Below are positions 38,629 through 46,701 of a stretch of DNA of 64,000 nucleotides, piece after piece (the stretch's first letter is position 1; the number at the start of each line of letters is the position of its first letter). A program made the position numbers and the translations under genes. The notes below the pieces were generated by a model. It saw only the letters and a list, made by a program, of their open reading frames with translations, made no database searches and was not told the DNA's origin. The stretch is from Desulfatitalea tepidiphila (GTDB lineage Bacteria; Desulfobacterota; Desulfobacteria; Desulfobacterales; Desulfosarcinaceae). The stretch covers positions 1,798,001-1,862,000 of the forward strand of contig NZ_BCAG01000003.1 of assembly GCF_001293685.1 (NCBI RefSeq), written 5' to 3'.

Positions 38629-39193
38629 AAGCGGGCAAAGGGATGATTTTTTCTACTCCATTCCAATGCCCATTTTGGTTGTGGACAAGGACCTTAATGT
38701 GGTCGATGCCAACAAGGAGGCGAGAAGCGTTTTCCAAAAAGGGGTGGCGTTTGAATCCGACCGGTCCTGCGGAGAAACGATCCGATGCTACTATAAATTT
38801 GACTCAGGGCAAGAGTGTGGAAAAACAAAACATTGCTCTGAATGTGTCGTTCGAAACGTTGTGATGAAGGTGTTTTCTGAAAAGCGCATCATTCGCAAAA
38901 GATCCCAGATGTCCGTACAGCATCAAAATCATGCCAGGCAGATAAATTTTCTGATGACAGCGTGGCCGGTCACGGCCGGAGGGCTTCAATTGGCCATGGT
39001 CATGATGGAGGACCTTGCCGATTTATTTCAGGTCGGCCAGATTTTACCCATGTGTGCCGCATGTAAACGAATTAAGATCGGTGAAGACCAATGGGAAACC
39101 GTTGAAATCTACATCAACCGAAACCTGGGATCGGATCTGTCCCATGGCATCTGCCCGGAGTGTCGAAAAAAATTGTACTCAGATATAGAGTAG
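38606..39193 (+). CDS. PAS-domain protein with Cys clusters
   Basis: 195 residues. The PAS domain (about 12-130, with FYSIPMPILVVDKDLNVVDA) carries four or more conserved Cys in CGETIRCYY, CGKTKHCSECV, a pattern found in many redox-related PAS proteins. The C-terminal part has MCAACKRI and HGICPECRKKLY, a CxxC..CxxC module shared with histidine kinases (ICAWCKKI...FSHGICPEC). It has no kinase or output domain. It sits 14 bases before the hybrid kinase and probably supplies a redox or metal input to it. Confidence 0.75.
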   Translation: MKKIKPFESGQRDDFFYSIPMPILVVDKDLNVVDANKEARSVFQKGVAFESDRSCGETIRCYYKFDSGQECGKTKHCSECVVRNVVMKVFSEKRIIRKRSQMSVQHQNHARQINFLMTAWPVTAGGLQLAMVMMEDLADLFQVGQILPMCAACKRIKIGEDQWETVEIYINRNLGSDLSHGICPECRKKLYSDIE

Positions 39194-39206
39194 TGCCAGG
39201 GTTTAC

Positions 39207-42059
39207 ATGAAAGATGCTCCCCCGCTATACAACAGCCGCATATTCCAAAGCTATGTCGATTACTTGCGTATTGCCCGGCCGGATCTCAAATCCCAGGAGT
39301 TCCTTGATTATGCTGGCATCACGCCTGAGGAGTTGGCGGATACCGCCCATTGGTTCACCCAGGAACAAGCGGATCGGTTCCATCAAATTATTGCCGAAAA
39401 GAGCGGTGAATCCGACATCGCCCGCAAAGCGGGTCGATTCAGCGCGTCATCGGCCGGCATGGCCCTGTTCCAGCAGTATGTGATCGGACTTTTGACTACC
39501 GAGACCGCCCTGCTCTCCATGGCGAAAATATTTCCTCTGTTCACAAAGGGGGCGACCGTCAAGGTCAAACGGTTGGCCCCTGGCAAAATCGAAATCATTT
39601 CCGCGCCCAATGCCGATGTCGATGAAAAGCCCTATCAGTGTGAAAACCGCATGGGCAGCATCGAAGCGCTGCCGAAGCTGTTTACCAATCTGTATGCTCA
39701 TATCGAACACCCACTGTGTTTTCACAGGGGCGACGAGGCGTGCCACTATATTGTCTCCTGGGTCGATCCGAAGTCGCTTACCATAAAGTTGTGGCGCAAC
39801 TATTCACTGATCGGTTCATCGATACTGCTCGCCATTTTGTGTCTCTTTTTGCCGCTAGGATATTTTTTGTCCCTTGCCGCTATTTTCATCTGCCTGAATG
39901 TCACAATGGAGATCGCCTATGCCCGAACCAAAATAAAAGAGCTTGAAAAAATCGTGGAGCACAGCCACCAGGCGGCCGAAGAGCGCATCGAGACGGCGCA
40001 TACCAGCTATAATAATTCCCTGCTGGTCCAGGAGATCGGTCAAGCCACGGCCGTCATTCTCAACGTCGACGATCTGATGCACAAGCTGGCCGAACTGATG
40101 CACCAGCGACTGAGTTTTGACCGAGGGCTGATCCTGCTGGCCGACGAAGCTGAAACGCGCCTGTTCTATAAGGCAGGCTATGGATATTCCGAGGAGGAGC
40201 AAACCTATCTCGAAAAAACAACGTTTCATTTGGACAAGCCGGATTCCAGGGGTTTTTTTGTCAGGTCGTTTCTGGATAAAAAGAATCTGACGATTTCCGA
40301 TGCAAATGAAATGGTGGATTCATTGTCGGCCAGGAGCAGGAATCTGTTGGAGACATTCGGCGTGCGTTCGCTCTTGTGCATACCAATCATTTACAAGGAC
40401 AAAGCGGTCGGCATCCTGGCCGTGGACAACGTCAACTCCCAAGCGCCATTAAAAAAGAGCGATGTCAATTTGCTCGAAGGGATTGCGTCACACATCGCCA
40501 TCGGCATCAACAACGCACGCTCTTTCCAAAAGCTGCAAGAAAGCGAAGACAGATACCGGCAAACGCTGGAAAGCATCGAAGAGGGATATTTCGAGATCGA
40601 TTTGAACCGACGACTCCTGTTTGCCAACAAAGCGTTTGCTCGGCTCGCCGGCGGGGTTTTAGATGAATTGCAAGCAAGTCGCTTCGAATACTTCTTCAGC
40701 CCGGATTCCATTGCACAGTTGGAAAAACTGTTCCAACCAATCCTTGATACCAGGGAGCCCGTGCGATTTGTCCAACTCGAGTTGGCCGCTGGCAAGGACA
40801 AGGTCCTTCCCGTTGACCTTTCGATCTCCTTAATTCTTGATCATCATCAACAACCGGCCGGATATCGCGGCTTTTTACGCGATGCGCAGGATCGGCTGAA
40901 ACTGGAGATGGAACGCAAGGAACTTGAAAAGAGGTTGCAGCGGGCGCAGAAGATGGAATCCATCGGCACTCTGGCAGGTGGCATTGCCCACAATTTCAAC
41001 AACTGGCTGGGAGGCATCCTGGGCAACATCACTTTGATCAAGATGGCCGTTCCGGACAACACGGCATTTGAGCGGATCACAAAAATCGAACACATCATCG
41101 ATAACGCGGCAAAGATGAACCGTCAACTGCTCAGCTACGCCCGGGGCGGAAATTATGAAATCAAGGCCATCGACCTGAACGAGATGATCCAGGACGTTTC
41201 GGATACGTTTGCGGCGGCCAGAAAGGATGTTGTCGTCAGGCTGAAACTCGATCCTGCGCTTCCTACCGTAGAAGCAGACCGGAGCCAGATCGAGCAGGTG
41301 TTGTGGAACCTGTATGCGAATGCAGCCGATGCCATGCCAAACGGCGGCACCTTTACCATTTGCACTCACAATATCGCATCAGAAACAATCAAAGGGCGAT
41401 ATCATGATATCCCATCTGGAAATTACGCCAAGATCAGTTGCACCGATACGGGATCCGGCATTTCGGCCGAACATATGGAAACCATTTTTGAACCCTTTTT
41501 CACCACCAAAAAGAACAAAGGCACGGGCTTAGGGCTGGCTTCAGTTTACGGCATCGTCAACGCCCATAAAGGTTTTTTAGATGTATCATCAGAAATTGGG
41601 GCCGGCAGTACATTTTCCATTTATCTGCCTTCGGTCGATGCAACCCCTTCGGTGAACCTTGAGCAACGCCAGACCGCTCAAAAGGGTGAAGGCACTATTT
41701 TGATCGTTGACGATGAAATCATGATGCTGGAGACCAGCATCGCGCTTTTAACAGGGTTGGGGTATACCGCCTTGGGTGCATCCAGCGGCGAGGAGACATT
41801 GGAAAAATACTCGGACAAATTGGATATTCTGGATGTGATCATTATCGACATGGTGATGCCCGGCATGAACGGAGGGGAGCTTTACAAACGGCTCAAAAAA
41901 ATCAAACCGAACTTAAAAGCCCTGCTATGCAGCGGATACAGCGTAAACGAGAGCATACAGGCGGTTTTGGATCAAGGCTGTCAAGGTTTTTTGCAAAAAC
42001 CCTTCAGTGTCGGTCAACTCTCCGAAGCGGTTCAAAAGTTGTTCACAGAGGATGCATGA
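39207..42059 (+). CDS. Hybrid sensor histidine kinase with GAF, PAS and receiver
   Basis: 950 residues. An N-terminal sensory domain of uncertain identity (about 10-190; its CFHRGDEACHYIVSW motif recalls V4R/heme-NO-like domains), two membrane segments (about 195-240), a coiled coil, a GAF domain (about 290-440), a PAS domain (about 450-565), HisKA with GIAHNFNNWLGG (H-box), an ATPase domain (DTGSGIS, FEPFFTTKKNKGTGLGLASV) and a C-terminal receiver (ILIVDDE, DMVMPGMNG, KPF). It can autophosphorylate and pass phosphate to its own receiver. A single-domain response regulator follows at 42672. The ribosome site is weak. Confidence 0.9.
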   Translation: MKDAPPLYNSRIFQSYVDYLRIARPDLKSQEFLDYAGITPEELADTAHWFTQEQADRFHQIIAEKSGESDIARKAGRFSASSAGMALFQQYVIGLLTTETALLSMAKIFPLFTKGATVKVKRLAPGKIEIISAPNADVDEKPYQCENRMGSIEALPKLFTNLYAHIEHPLCFHRGDEACHYIVSWVDPKSLTIKLWRNYSLIGSSILLAILCLFLPLGYFLSLAAIFICLNVTMEIAYARTKIKELEKIVEHSHQAAEERIETAHTSYNNSLLVQEIGQATAVILNVDDLMHKLAELMHQRLSFDRGLILLADEAETRLFYKAGYGYSEEEQTYLEKTTFHLDKPDSRGFFVRSFLDKKNLTISDANEMVDSLSARSRNLLETFGVRSLLCIPIIYKDKAVGILAVDNVNSQAPLKKSDVNLLEGIASHIAIGINNARSFQKLQESEDRYRQTLESIEEGYFEIDLNRRLLFANKAFARLAGGVLDELQASRFEYFFSPDSIAQLEKLFQPILDTREPVRFVQLELAAGKDKVLPVDLSISLILDHHQQPAGYRGFLRDAQDRLKLEMERKELEKRLQRAQKMESIGTLAGGIAHNFNNWLGGILGNITLIKMAVPDNTAFERITKIEHIIDNAAKMNRQLLSYARGGNYEIKAIDLNEMIQDVSDTFAAARKDVVVRLKLDPALPTVEADRSQIEQVLWNLYANAADAMPNGGTFTICTHNIASETIKGRYHDIPSGNYAKISCTDTGSGISAEHMETIFEPFFTTKKNKGTGLGLASVYGIVNAHKGFLDVSSEIGAGSTFSIYLPSVDATPSVNLEQRQTAQKGEGTILIVDDEIMMLETSIALLTGLGYTALGASSGEETLEKYSDKLDILDVIIIDMVMPGMNGGELYKRLKKIKPNLKALLCSGYSVNESIQAVLDQGCQGFLQKPFSVGQLSEAVQKLFTEDA

Positions 42060-42151
42060 TCGACGCCCCATATCAAACTATCATAGGCGTCTGTTGGTTT
42101 ATGTTTGAAAAAAGCAACTGCTAAAGGTTGTGTTTAGCTGTCAAATGTTAG

Positions 42152-42352
42152 TCAACATTTGGCGTGCACGGCCGTAGTCCCGAAAATGAACCTGGGTTTT
42201 GCTGAACGGATTTTACCCAAACATTCTGGCAAATACACTTCATTGATAGTGCAGATTTCTTTTGCGTTTGAATTATCATCGATATCAGGATCTTCTGTCC
42301 AATATAGGTTATAGCCGACGACTTGATCGGAAGGAGATGGTTTCCAATTTGA
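42152..42352 (-). pseudogene. FN3-like gene remnant
   Basis: The minus-strand frame from 42346 to TGA 42152-42154 encodes WKPSPSDQVVGYNLYW and later FIFGTTAVHAKC, matching WKEVESEQVVGYKVYW and MFGITAVDQWG of the protein at 37784-38296. There is a stop just before the Trp and none of the N-terminal start remains; the acidic tail is lost too. It is a broken paralogue lying on the far side of the sensor-kinase pair. Confidence 0.7.
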
Positions 42353-42399
42353 TCATGCACATCACGATGAGAGAAATCGCCTTAGGGCTTACGGTTCTC

Positions 42400-42670
42400 T
42401 ACAAAGCCAGTGCAGAATGATTGGCTGCCGAAATTGTAGTCTAAAATACTAAATCAACAAAAAAGTCTTTCCAATCCTGGATATAGAAAATTTGACAATA
42501 TTTTTTTGCATGCCGCCAATTTTTCGCGCTTATCCCTATTAAATGGTCGTGATTAAAATCTAACCGTCCGGAATTATGTATTAAAATATTTTAAGAATAC
42601 ATATGGCATTTTTATTGCTTAAAATCTCCCAAGAATCAAATTTTTTTACTTTTCAAGTGAATGTTTTTGC
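42400..42670. other. AT-rich non-coding stretch
   Basis: The 270 bases before the response regulator are rich in A and T (for example TGTATTAAAATATTTTAAG near 42577-42595). No gene or clear hairpin is visible. The promoter of the response regulator is expected here. Confidence 0.4.
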
Positions 42671-42671
42671 A

Positions 42672-43046
42672 ATGGAAATCAAAAGACACATTTTAGTCGT
42701 TGACGATGAAATCAGCACGCTGGCACTGGTTTGCCAACTACTTGAAAAACTCGGTTATCACACCACATCAGCCAGCAGCGGCGATGAAGCACTCAGTTAT
42801 TTGAAAGAAAACGATAGGATTGATTTTGTGTTGACCGATATCAACATGCCAAAAATGGATGGCTGGGAACTTACAATTCGCATAAAGGCGATTTATCCAA
42901 AGCTGCCGATCATCGCCATGACCGGAGAGAGCCCGGCAATAGTAATTCCCCGGCTCCATAACGATGGAATCAGCGGTGCGCTTTTCAAACCCTTTAAAAC
43001 ACATCAGCTGATAGAGGCCATCTCGAACGTTCTGGAGTTTGCCTAA
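42672..43046 (+). CDS. Single-domain response regulator
   Basis: 124 residues, a lone CheY-like receiver: ILVVDDEISTL with the acidic pair, phospho-acceptor Asp in DFVLTDINMP (TDINMPKMDG), the Thr in AMTGE and Lys in FKPFKTH. There is no output domain, so it works through a partner, perhaps the hybrid kinase upstream. The ATG at 42672 is the family start; the upstream extension (42603) is non-homologous. No strong ribosome site. Confidence 0.85.
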   Translation: MEIKRHILVVDDEISTLALVCQLLEKLGYHTTSASSGDEALSYLKENDRIDFVLTDINMPKMDGWELTIRIKAIYPKLPIIAMTGESPAIVIPRLHNDGISGALFKPFKTHQLIEAISNVLEFA

Positions 43047-43191
43047 GAGCTGTGGGTTGCAGGAGAAGGCGTCTAATTTCATCAATTGGTAACTGATTGT
43101 CATACGTATTTGCTTCGGCAAAGCTCTTTAATGCCATTTCATATAAAAAACTATCACATGCATGGAATGCAAATTAAAGGAGTTACCACCG

Positions 43192-43401
43192 ATGGGCGTA
43201 GTTCGGGTCACCTTTCCTGATGGACGTATTGTTGACGGCGTTTTCAGCACACAGTGTGAAGGACACTATTCGGGGCCAGTACTCATAGCAGGCGGCGAAC
43301 TATTTTCGGGTTTAGACGCAATAAGTCAGGGCTTATCGGTACATCCCATTAGTGATCCAGAAATTGACAATTGGTTAAATACTTTTCAAAGCGCTGGATA
43401 A
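43192..43401 (+). CDS. Small hypothetical protein
   Basis: 69 residues from ATG 43192 with AAAGGAG ten bases upstream. VRVTFPDGRIVDGVFSTQCE suggests a small beta-rich fold; the C-terminus is an acidic helix. No family is recognised. The frame runs upstream to 43162 but with no ribosome site. It is isolated between the response regulator and a repeat. Confidence 0.5.
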   Translation: MGVVRVTFPDGRIVDGVFSTQCEGHYSGPVLIAGGELFSGLDAISQGLSVHPISDPEIDNWLNTFQSAG

Positions 43402-43572
43402 GAATACAATTCAAACGTATTGAATCGCTCGGCAATCCCCCAACCATCGACCCAAATGAATGCCGCACTATAGAAATTTCCCTGCCCCAGCCGCCTGACA
43501 ACAATTGTCAAATTCCTGCCAATTTTTGTCAATCAGCATCTCAAATGGCCTGCAATTCAATCTCGATGGATT

Positions 43573-43751
43573 CATGAAAAGTACGGAATTCGCTTTTACC
43601 GTTATCCCGGCGAAAGCCGGAATCCGCCAGCCGCGCCATCCCGGCGAAAGCCGGCATCCAGTATTTTCAATAGGTTCTGGATGCCGGATCAAAGCCTGCC
43701 CCGGACCACGATCCGGGGTACGGCATGCCGCCTCTGTGCGGCTTTTTACGG
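43573..43751. repeat. Dispersed palindromic repeat copy
   Basis: Two CCCGGCGAAAGCCGG stems (43604-43624 and 43650-43664), CCAGTATTTTCAATAGG, then CCGGATCAAAGCCTGCCCCG with GGACCACGATCC, ending in CTTTTTACGG (43742-43751). One of the more complete copies. The rest of 43402-43924 holds no gene. Confidence 0.75.
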
Positions 43752-43924
43752 TACCGACAACCTTATGTTATTGTTTTTTTGCACTTTGTTTATTGGCATG
43801 GAAGATGCTGTGAATTGCTCGGAAGGCCCGGAGGAGAGATAAGAGACTTTATCGGTTCGGGGCTGACATTTGATCTGCTTGGCTCAGCTGGATCGACCGA
43901 TAGCCATAACGGGAGTTAATCGAT

Positions 43925-45532
43925 TTGGTCGCTTTTGCACGGTTGAAATCACTATCCATCACCTTCGCTCTGGTTTCCCTTTTGATTTGGGCTTGCGCCT
44001 GGTCATGCCTTGCGGACCAAATCCCTGCCCAACAGCCGCCACCGGTGCCGGAGGCGGCGACTGGACCAGAACAAAAACCGGAACAAGAAACGCAACAGGA
44101 GATTGATATACAGGACACACCCGTCATGGCCCAAGAGACGATCCGGGTCACAATCCAGCGTCGGGATGAGGGTTTCACTCTCTATCGCGGCGGCGAACCC
44201 TACTACATCAAAGGCATCGGCGGCAGCCGCTTTCTGGAAGGTGCCGCGGCCGCGGGGGCCAATTCGGTGCGCACCTGGGACGCCGGCGATGCGGACGAAG
44301 TGCTGGAACGGGCCCACGGACTGGGCATGACCGTCATGCTCGGCATCTGGCTCTCCCACGACCCGGCGGACTACGAAGACCCCTCCTATCGCCAGATGAA
44401 AATCGACCAGGTGCAAGACCTGGCGCAACGCCATCGCAACCATCCGGCGCTGCTCATGTGGGCCCTGGGCAACGAGATCAACCTGGAGGGCGCCGACACC
44501 GAGTCGGCCTGGCGATTCGTCGATGACCTGGCCCGCCTCATCCGGCAGCACGACGATGCCCACCCGGTGGTTTCGGTCATCGCCTGCAATCCGGACACCC
44601 TGGAAAACATCGCCATTTTCGCACCGGCCCTGGATGCCGTGGGCATCAATGCCTACGGAACCCTGGCCGACATCCGGGCCATGGTGGACAGCTCCCCTTA
44701 CACGGGGCCCTACATGATCACCGAATGGGGCGTCAAAGGCCACTGGGAGGCCCAGCACACCGCCTGGGGCCGACCCCTTGAGCCCACCAGCGCGTGGAAG
44801 GCCGATTTCCAGCTGGCCGGCTACGAACGCGACATCCTGGCCAACCGGGACCGGTGCATCGGCGCCTACGTCTTTCTCTGGGGCCAAAAACAGGAACGCA
44901 CCCCCACCTGGTACAGCATGATCCTGGAAGAGCTGCCCGGCATCGCCCAGGCCGGCCTGTTCAGCCCCGCGGTCGACGCCATGCACTACAACTGGACCGG
45001 CTCCTGGCCGGCCAACCGCGCTCCCGAGGTGCTCGACATGCTGATCAACGGCATTCCGGCCGAACAGGGCGTCGTCGTTGCCCCCGGAGAAGCGTTGAGC
45101 TCATGGGTCAACGCCCGCGATCCCGAAGCCGATCGCCTGACCTATGTGTGGGAGCTGCTCGAAGAGCCCTCGGTGTTGGGCAGCGGCGGCTCGTTTGAAC
45201 CCCGGCCGGCCAGCCTGGCCCGCATCACCCAGGACCAGTCGCCGGAGCTCAACCTCTCGGCGCCCCTGTCGGCCGGTGAATATCGTCTCTTCGTCTACGT
45301 CCTGGACAACAACGGCCACGCGGCCACGGCCAACATCCCTTTCCAGGTGCGCCCAACAAAAGAAGGGGACGCCCTTCATATTTCCATATTCAATAGTTCT
45401 GAAAGAACCAATCCCTCCTCTTTTGCAATGGACTGGCCCTTATTGACTGCAGCACTGACCGTCGAAACCGCTATTTTCAACTTCTCCCCGATCTCAGTCA
45501 TGGACATTCCCAGTTCACGCACAGCCCAGTAA
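43925..45532 (+). CDS. Secreted glycoside hydrolase-like protein (TIM barrel)
   Basis: 535 residues from TTG 43925 with GGGAG upstream. A hydrophobic signal segment (about 10-28) is followed by a Pro/Gln-rich linker (32-65), then a TIM barrel of the GH2 C-terminal type: GGSRFLEG, SVRTWDAG, WALGNEINLEG with the acid/base Glu (E184) and YMITEWGVKG with the nucleophile Glu (E267). Residues about 380-478 are an Ig-like domain. From residue 480 on, the sequence is read from the antisense strand of the RAYT element at 45364, so the natural C-terminus has been replaced. The substrate is unknown; a beta-glycan is likely. Confidence 0.75.
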   Translation: MVAFARLKSLSITFALVSLLIWACAWSCLADQIPAQQPPPVPEAATGPEQKPEQETQQEIDIQDTPVMAQETIRVTIQRRDEGFTLYRGGEPYYIKGIGGSRFLEGAAAAGANSVRTWDAGDADEVLERAHGLGMTVMLGIWLSHDPADYEDPSYRQMKIDQVQDLAQRHRNHPALLMWALGNEINLEGADTESAWRFVDDLARLIRQHDDAHPVVSVIACNPDTLENIAIFAPALDAVGINAYGTLADIRAMVDSSPYTGPYMITEWGVKGHWEAQHTAWGRPLEPTSAWKADFQLAGYERDILANRDRCIGAYVFLWGQKQERTPTWYSMILEELPGIAQAGLFSPAVDAMHYNWTGSWPANRAPEVLDMLINGIPAEQGVVVAPGEALSSWVNARDPEADRLTYVWELLEEPSVLGSGGSFEPRPASLARITQDQSPELNLSAPLSAGEYRLFVYVLDNNGHAATANIPFQVRPTKEGDALHISIFNSSERTNPSSFAMDWPLLTAALTVETAIFNFSPISVMDIPSSRTAQ

Positions 45533-46458
45533 CAGATGATCGCTCTGGCTTTTACAACCCTTCGCGCCTTAGAAGGCCCAACAAGCTCTTCGAGTGAAAT
45601 CGGCACCACTTTCGACACAGCGTCTGCAAGATCTTTAAACTCGATCCCCTTGGAAGCCAAGACGTATTGAAGACGCATCTGCTCCTGAGCTTCCACAAGC
45701 ACTGTTTCTACAAAATCGCCGTCCCCCAGGATGCGCTCGTCACTTTTTTGGAAATCACCAACCCTACGCATTGCACAAACAACATCCCAGCCTCCTGCAC
45801 TGCGTACCAAACCACCCCCAACCAAGTCCGGTTGCCGCCCAAGGGTAATCCCTTGAATCAAATAGTTTCGATAGCCCAAGCGAGCTCGAGCAAGCCGGTC
45901 ATCGAAGATAGATAAGACCTCCGAAACCGCCTGCCAGTCATTGCTCATTTTTCCTGCAACATAGCTGTGTCCTGAAAACCGATACCGATCCAGTTCATCC
46001 ATATTTTCCACCAATCCAGCCCTTAACGGATTCAAATGGATGTAGCGGACCAACTCTTTTAAGTAGGCATCCTTCTGGCACAGAATCGATTTGTACCTGT
46101 TTTGAAAGAGGTGGCCGCTACGGTCGTGGCGACGGTTATGTCCAACAGCATAGCCCGTCAGCAGGCGACGCATGACAGTGGACACGGGGGCAGCGCCGGT
46201 CTGAAGCAGTAGATGAAAATGATTAGGGATCAGGGCCCAGGCAAAACACCGGGTTTCGGTTTCTGTCACAACTTTGCCAAGCCGATGGACAAAATCGTCG
46301 CGATCCTGATCGTCGCGAAATATGATTCCGCGCTCAATTCCCCTCGCGATAATGTGATGTATGGCTCCCGGGGCATCTATTCTGGCTTTTCTTGGCATGC
46401 CGTATCAATAGCACTGTGTGAAAGTGTTGTAAATATAGAAATATGAAGGGCGTCCCCT
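45364..46458 (-). mobile_element. RAYT-type (Y1 HUH) element with 27-bp inverted ends
   Basis: The ends AGGGGACGCCCTTCATATTT (from 45364) and its complement ending at 46458 are inverted copies over 27 bases with one mismatch. Between them lies one transposase gene on the minus strand. The left end overlaps the last codons of that gene and lies inside the 3' part of the glycoside hydrolase frame. No target duplication is seen. The 1095-bp unit is single in this window. Confidence 0.85.
45376..46398 (-). CDS. REP-associated tyrosine transposase with DnaA-like C-terminal domain
   Basis: 340 residues. The Y1 transposase part has IHHIIARGIERG, the HUH motif PNHFHLLL (H60, H62), and a Tyr-containing helix TGYAVGHNRRH, with GHLFQNRYKSIL. 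The C-terminal third (about 250-335, ELVGPSKARRVVKARAIICY then SMTEIGEKLKIAVSTVSAAV) resembles domain IV of DnaA, a feature of one RAYT subgroup. Such enzymes cut single-stranded DNA at REP hairpins. Start ATG 46398. Confidence 0.88.
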   Translation of the reverse strand: MPRKARIDAPGAIHHIIARGIERGIIFRDDQDRDDFVHRLGKVVTETETRCFAWALIPNHFHLLLQTGAAPVSTVMRRLLTGYAVGHNRRHDRSGHLFQNRYKSILCQKDAYLKELVRYIHLNPLRAGLVENMDELDRYRFSGHSYVAGKMSNDWQAVSEVLSIFDDRLARARLGYRNYLIQGITLGRQPDLVGGGLVRSAGGWDVVCAMRRVGDFQKSDERILGDGDFVETVLVEAQEQMRLQYVLASKGIEFKDLADAVSKVVPISLEELVGPSKARRVVKARAIICYWAVRELGMSMTEIGEKLKIAVSTVSAAVNKGQSIAKEEGLVLSELLNMEI

Positions 46459-46701
46459 CTATTGGTTCGAATTTTTCCCTCGAATGTGCAGTTTTGGGGC
46501 ATTCGGCTTTGGCAAGTCATACGGGACATCTACTTGGATAGGATCCAACAAGTCGACATTTACAATCATATCTGGGACATAGATTTTAGAATCGGAAAGC
46601 TTTTTGGGGCCAGGCAAAAGCGGCATTCAAATTGCTCTATCAAAGGATGCGTAGCAGAAGTTGAACAGCCTTAAAACCCCGAAACCTAACTGAATGGAAA
46701 A
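46459..46701. other. Gap between RAYT element and golvesin-domain gene
   Basis: 243 bases; a short open frame (46462-46674) has no ribosome site or similarity and is judged non-coding. I see no promoter that is convincing. Confidence 0.3.

Noticed and set aside
46462-46674. A 70-codon frame after the RAYT element
   Set aside because: No ribosome site, no similarity, and it starts right at the element end, so it is likely non-coding.
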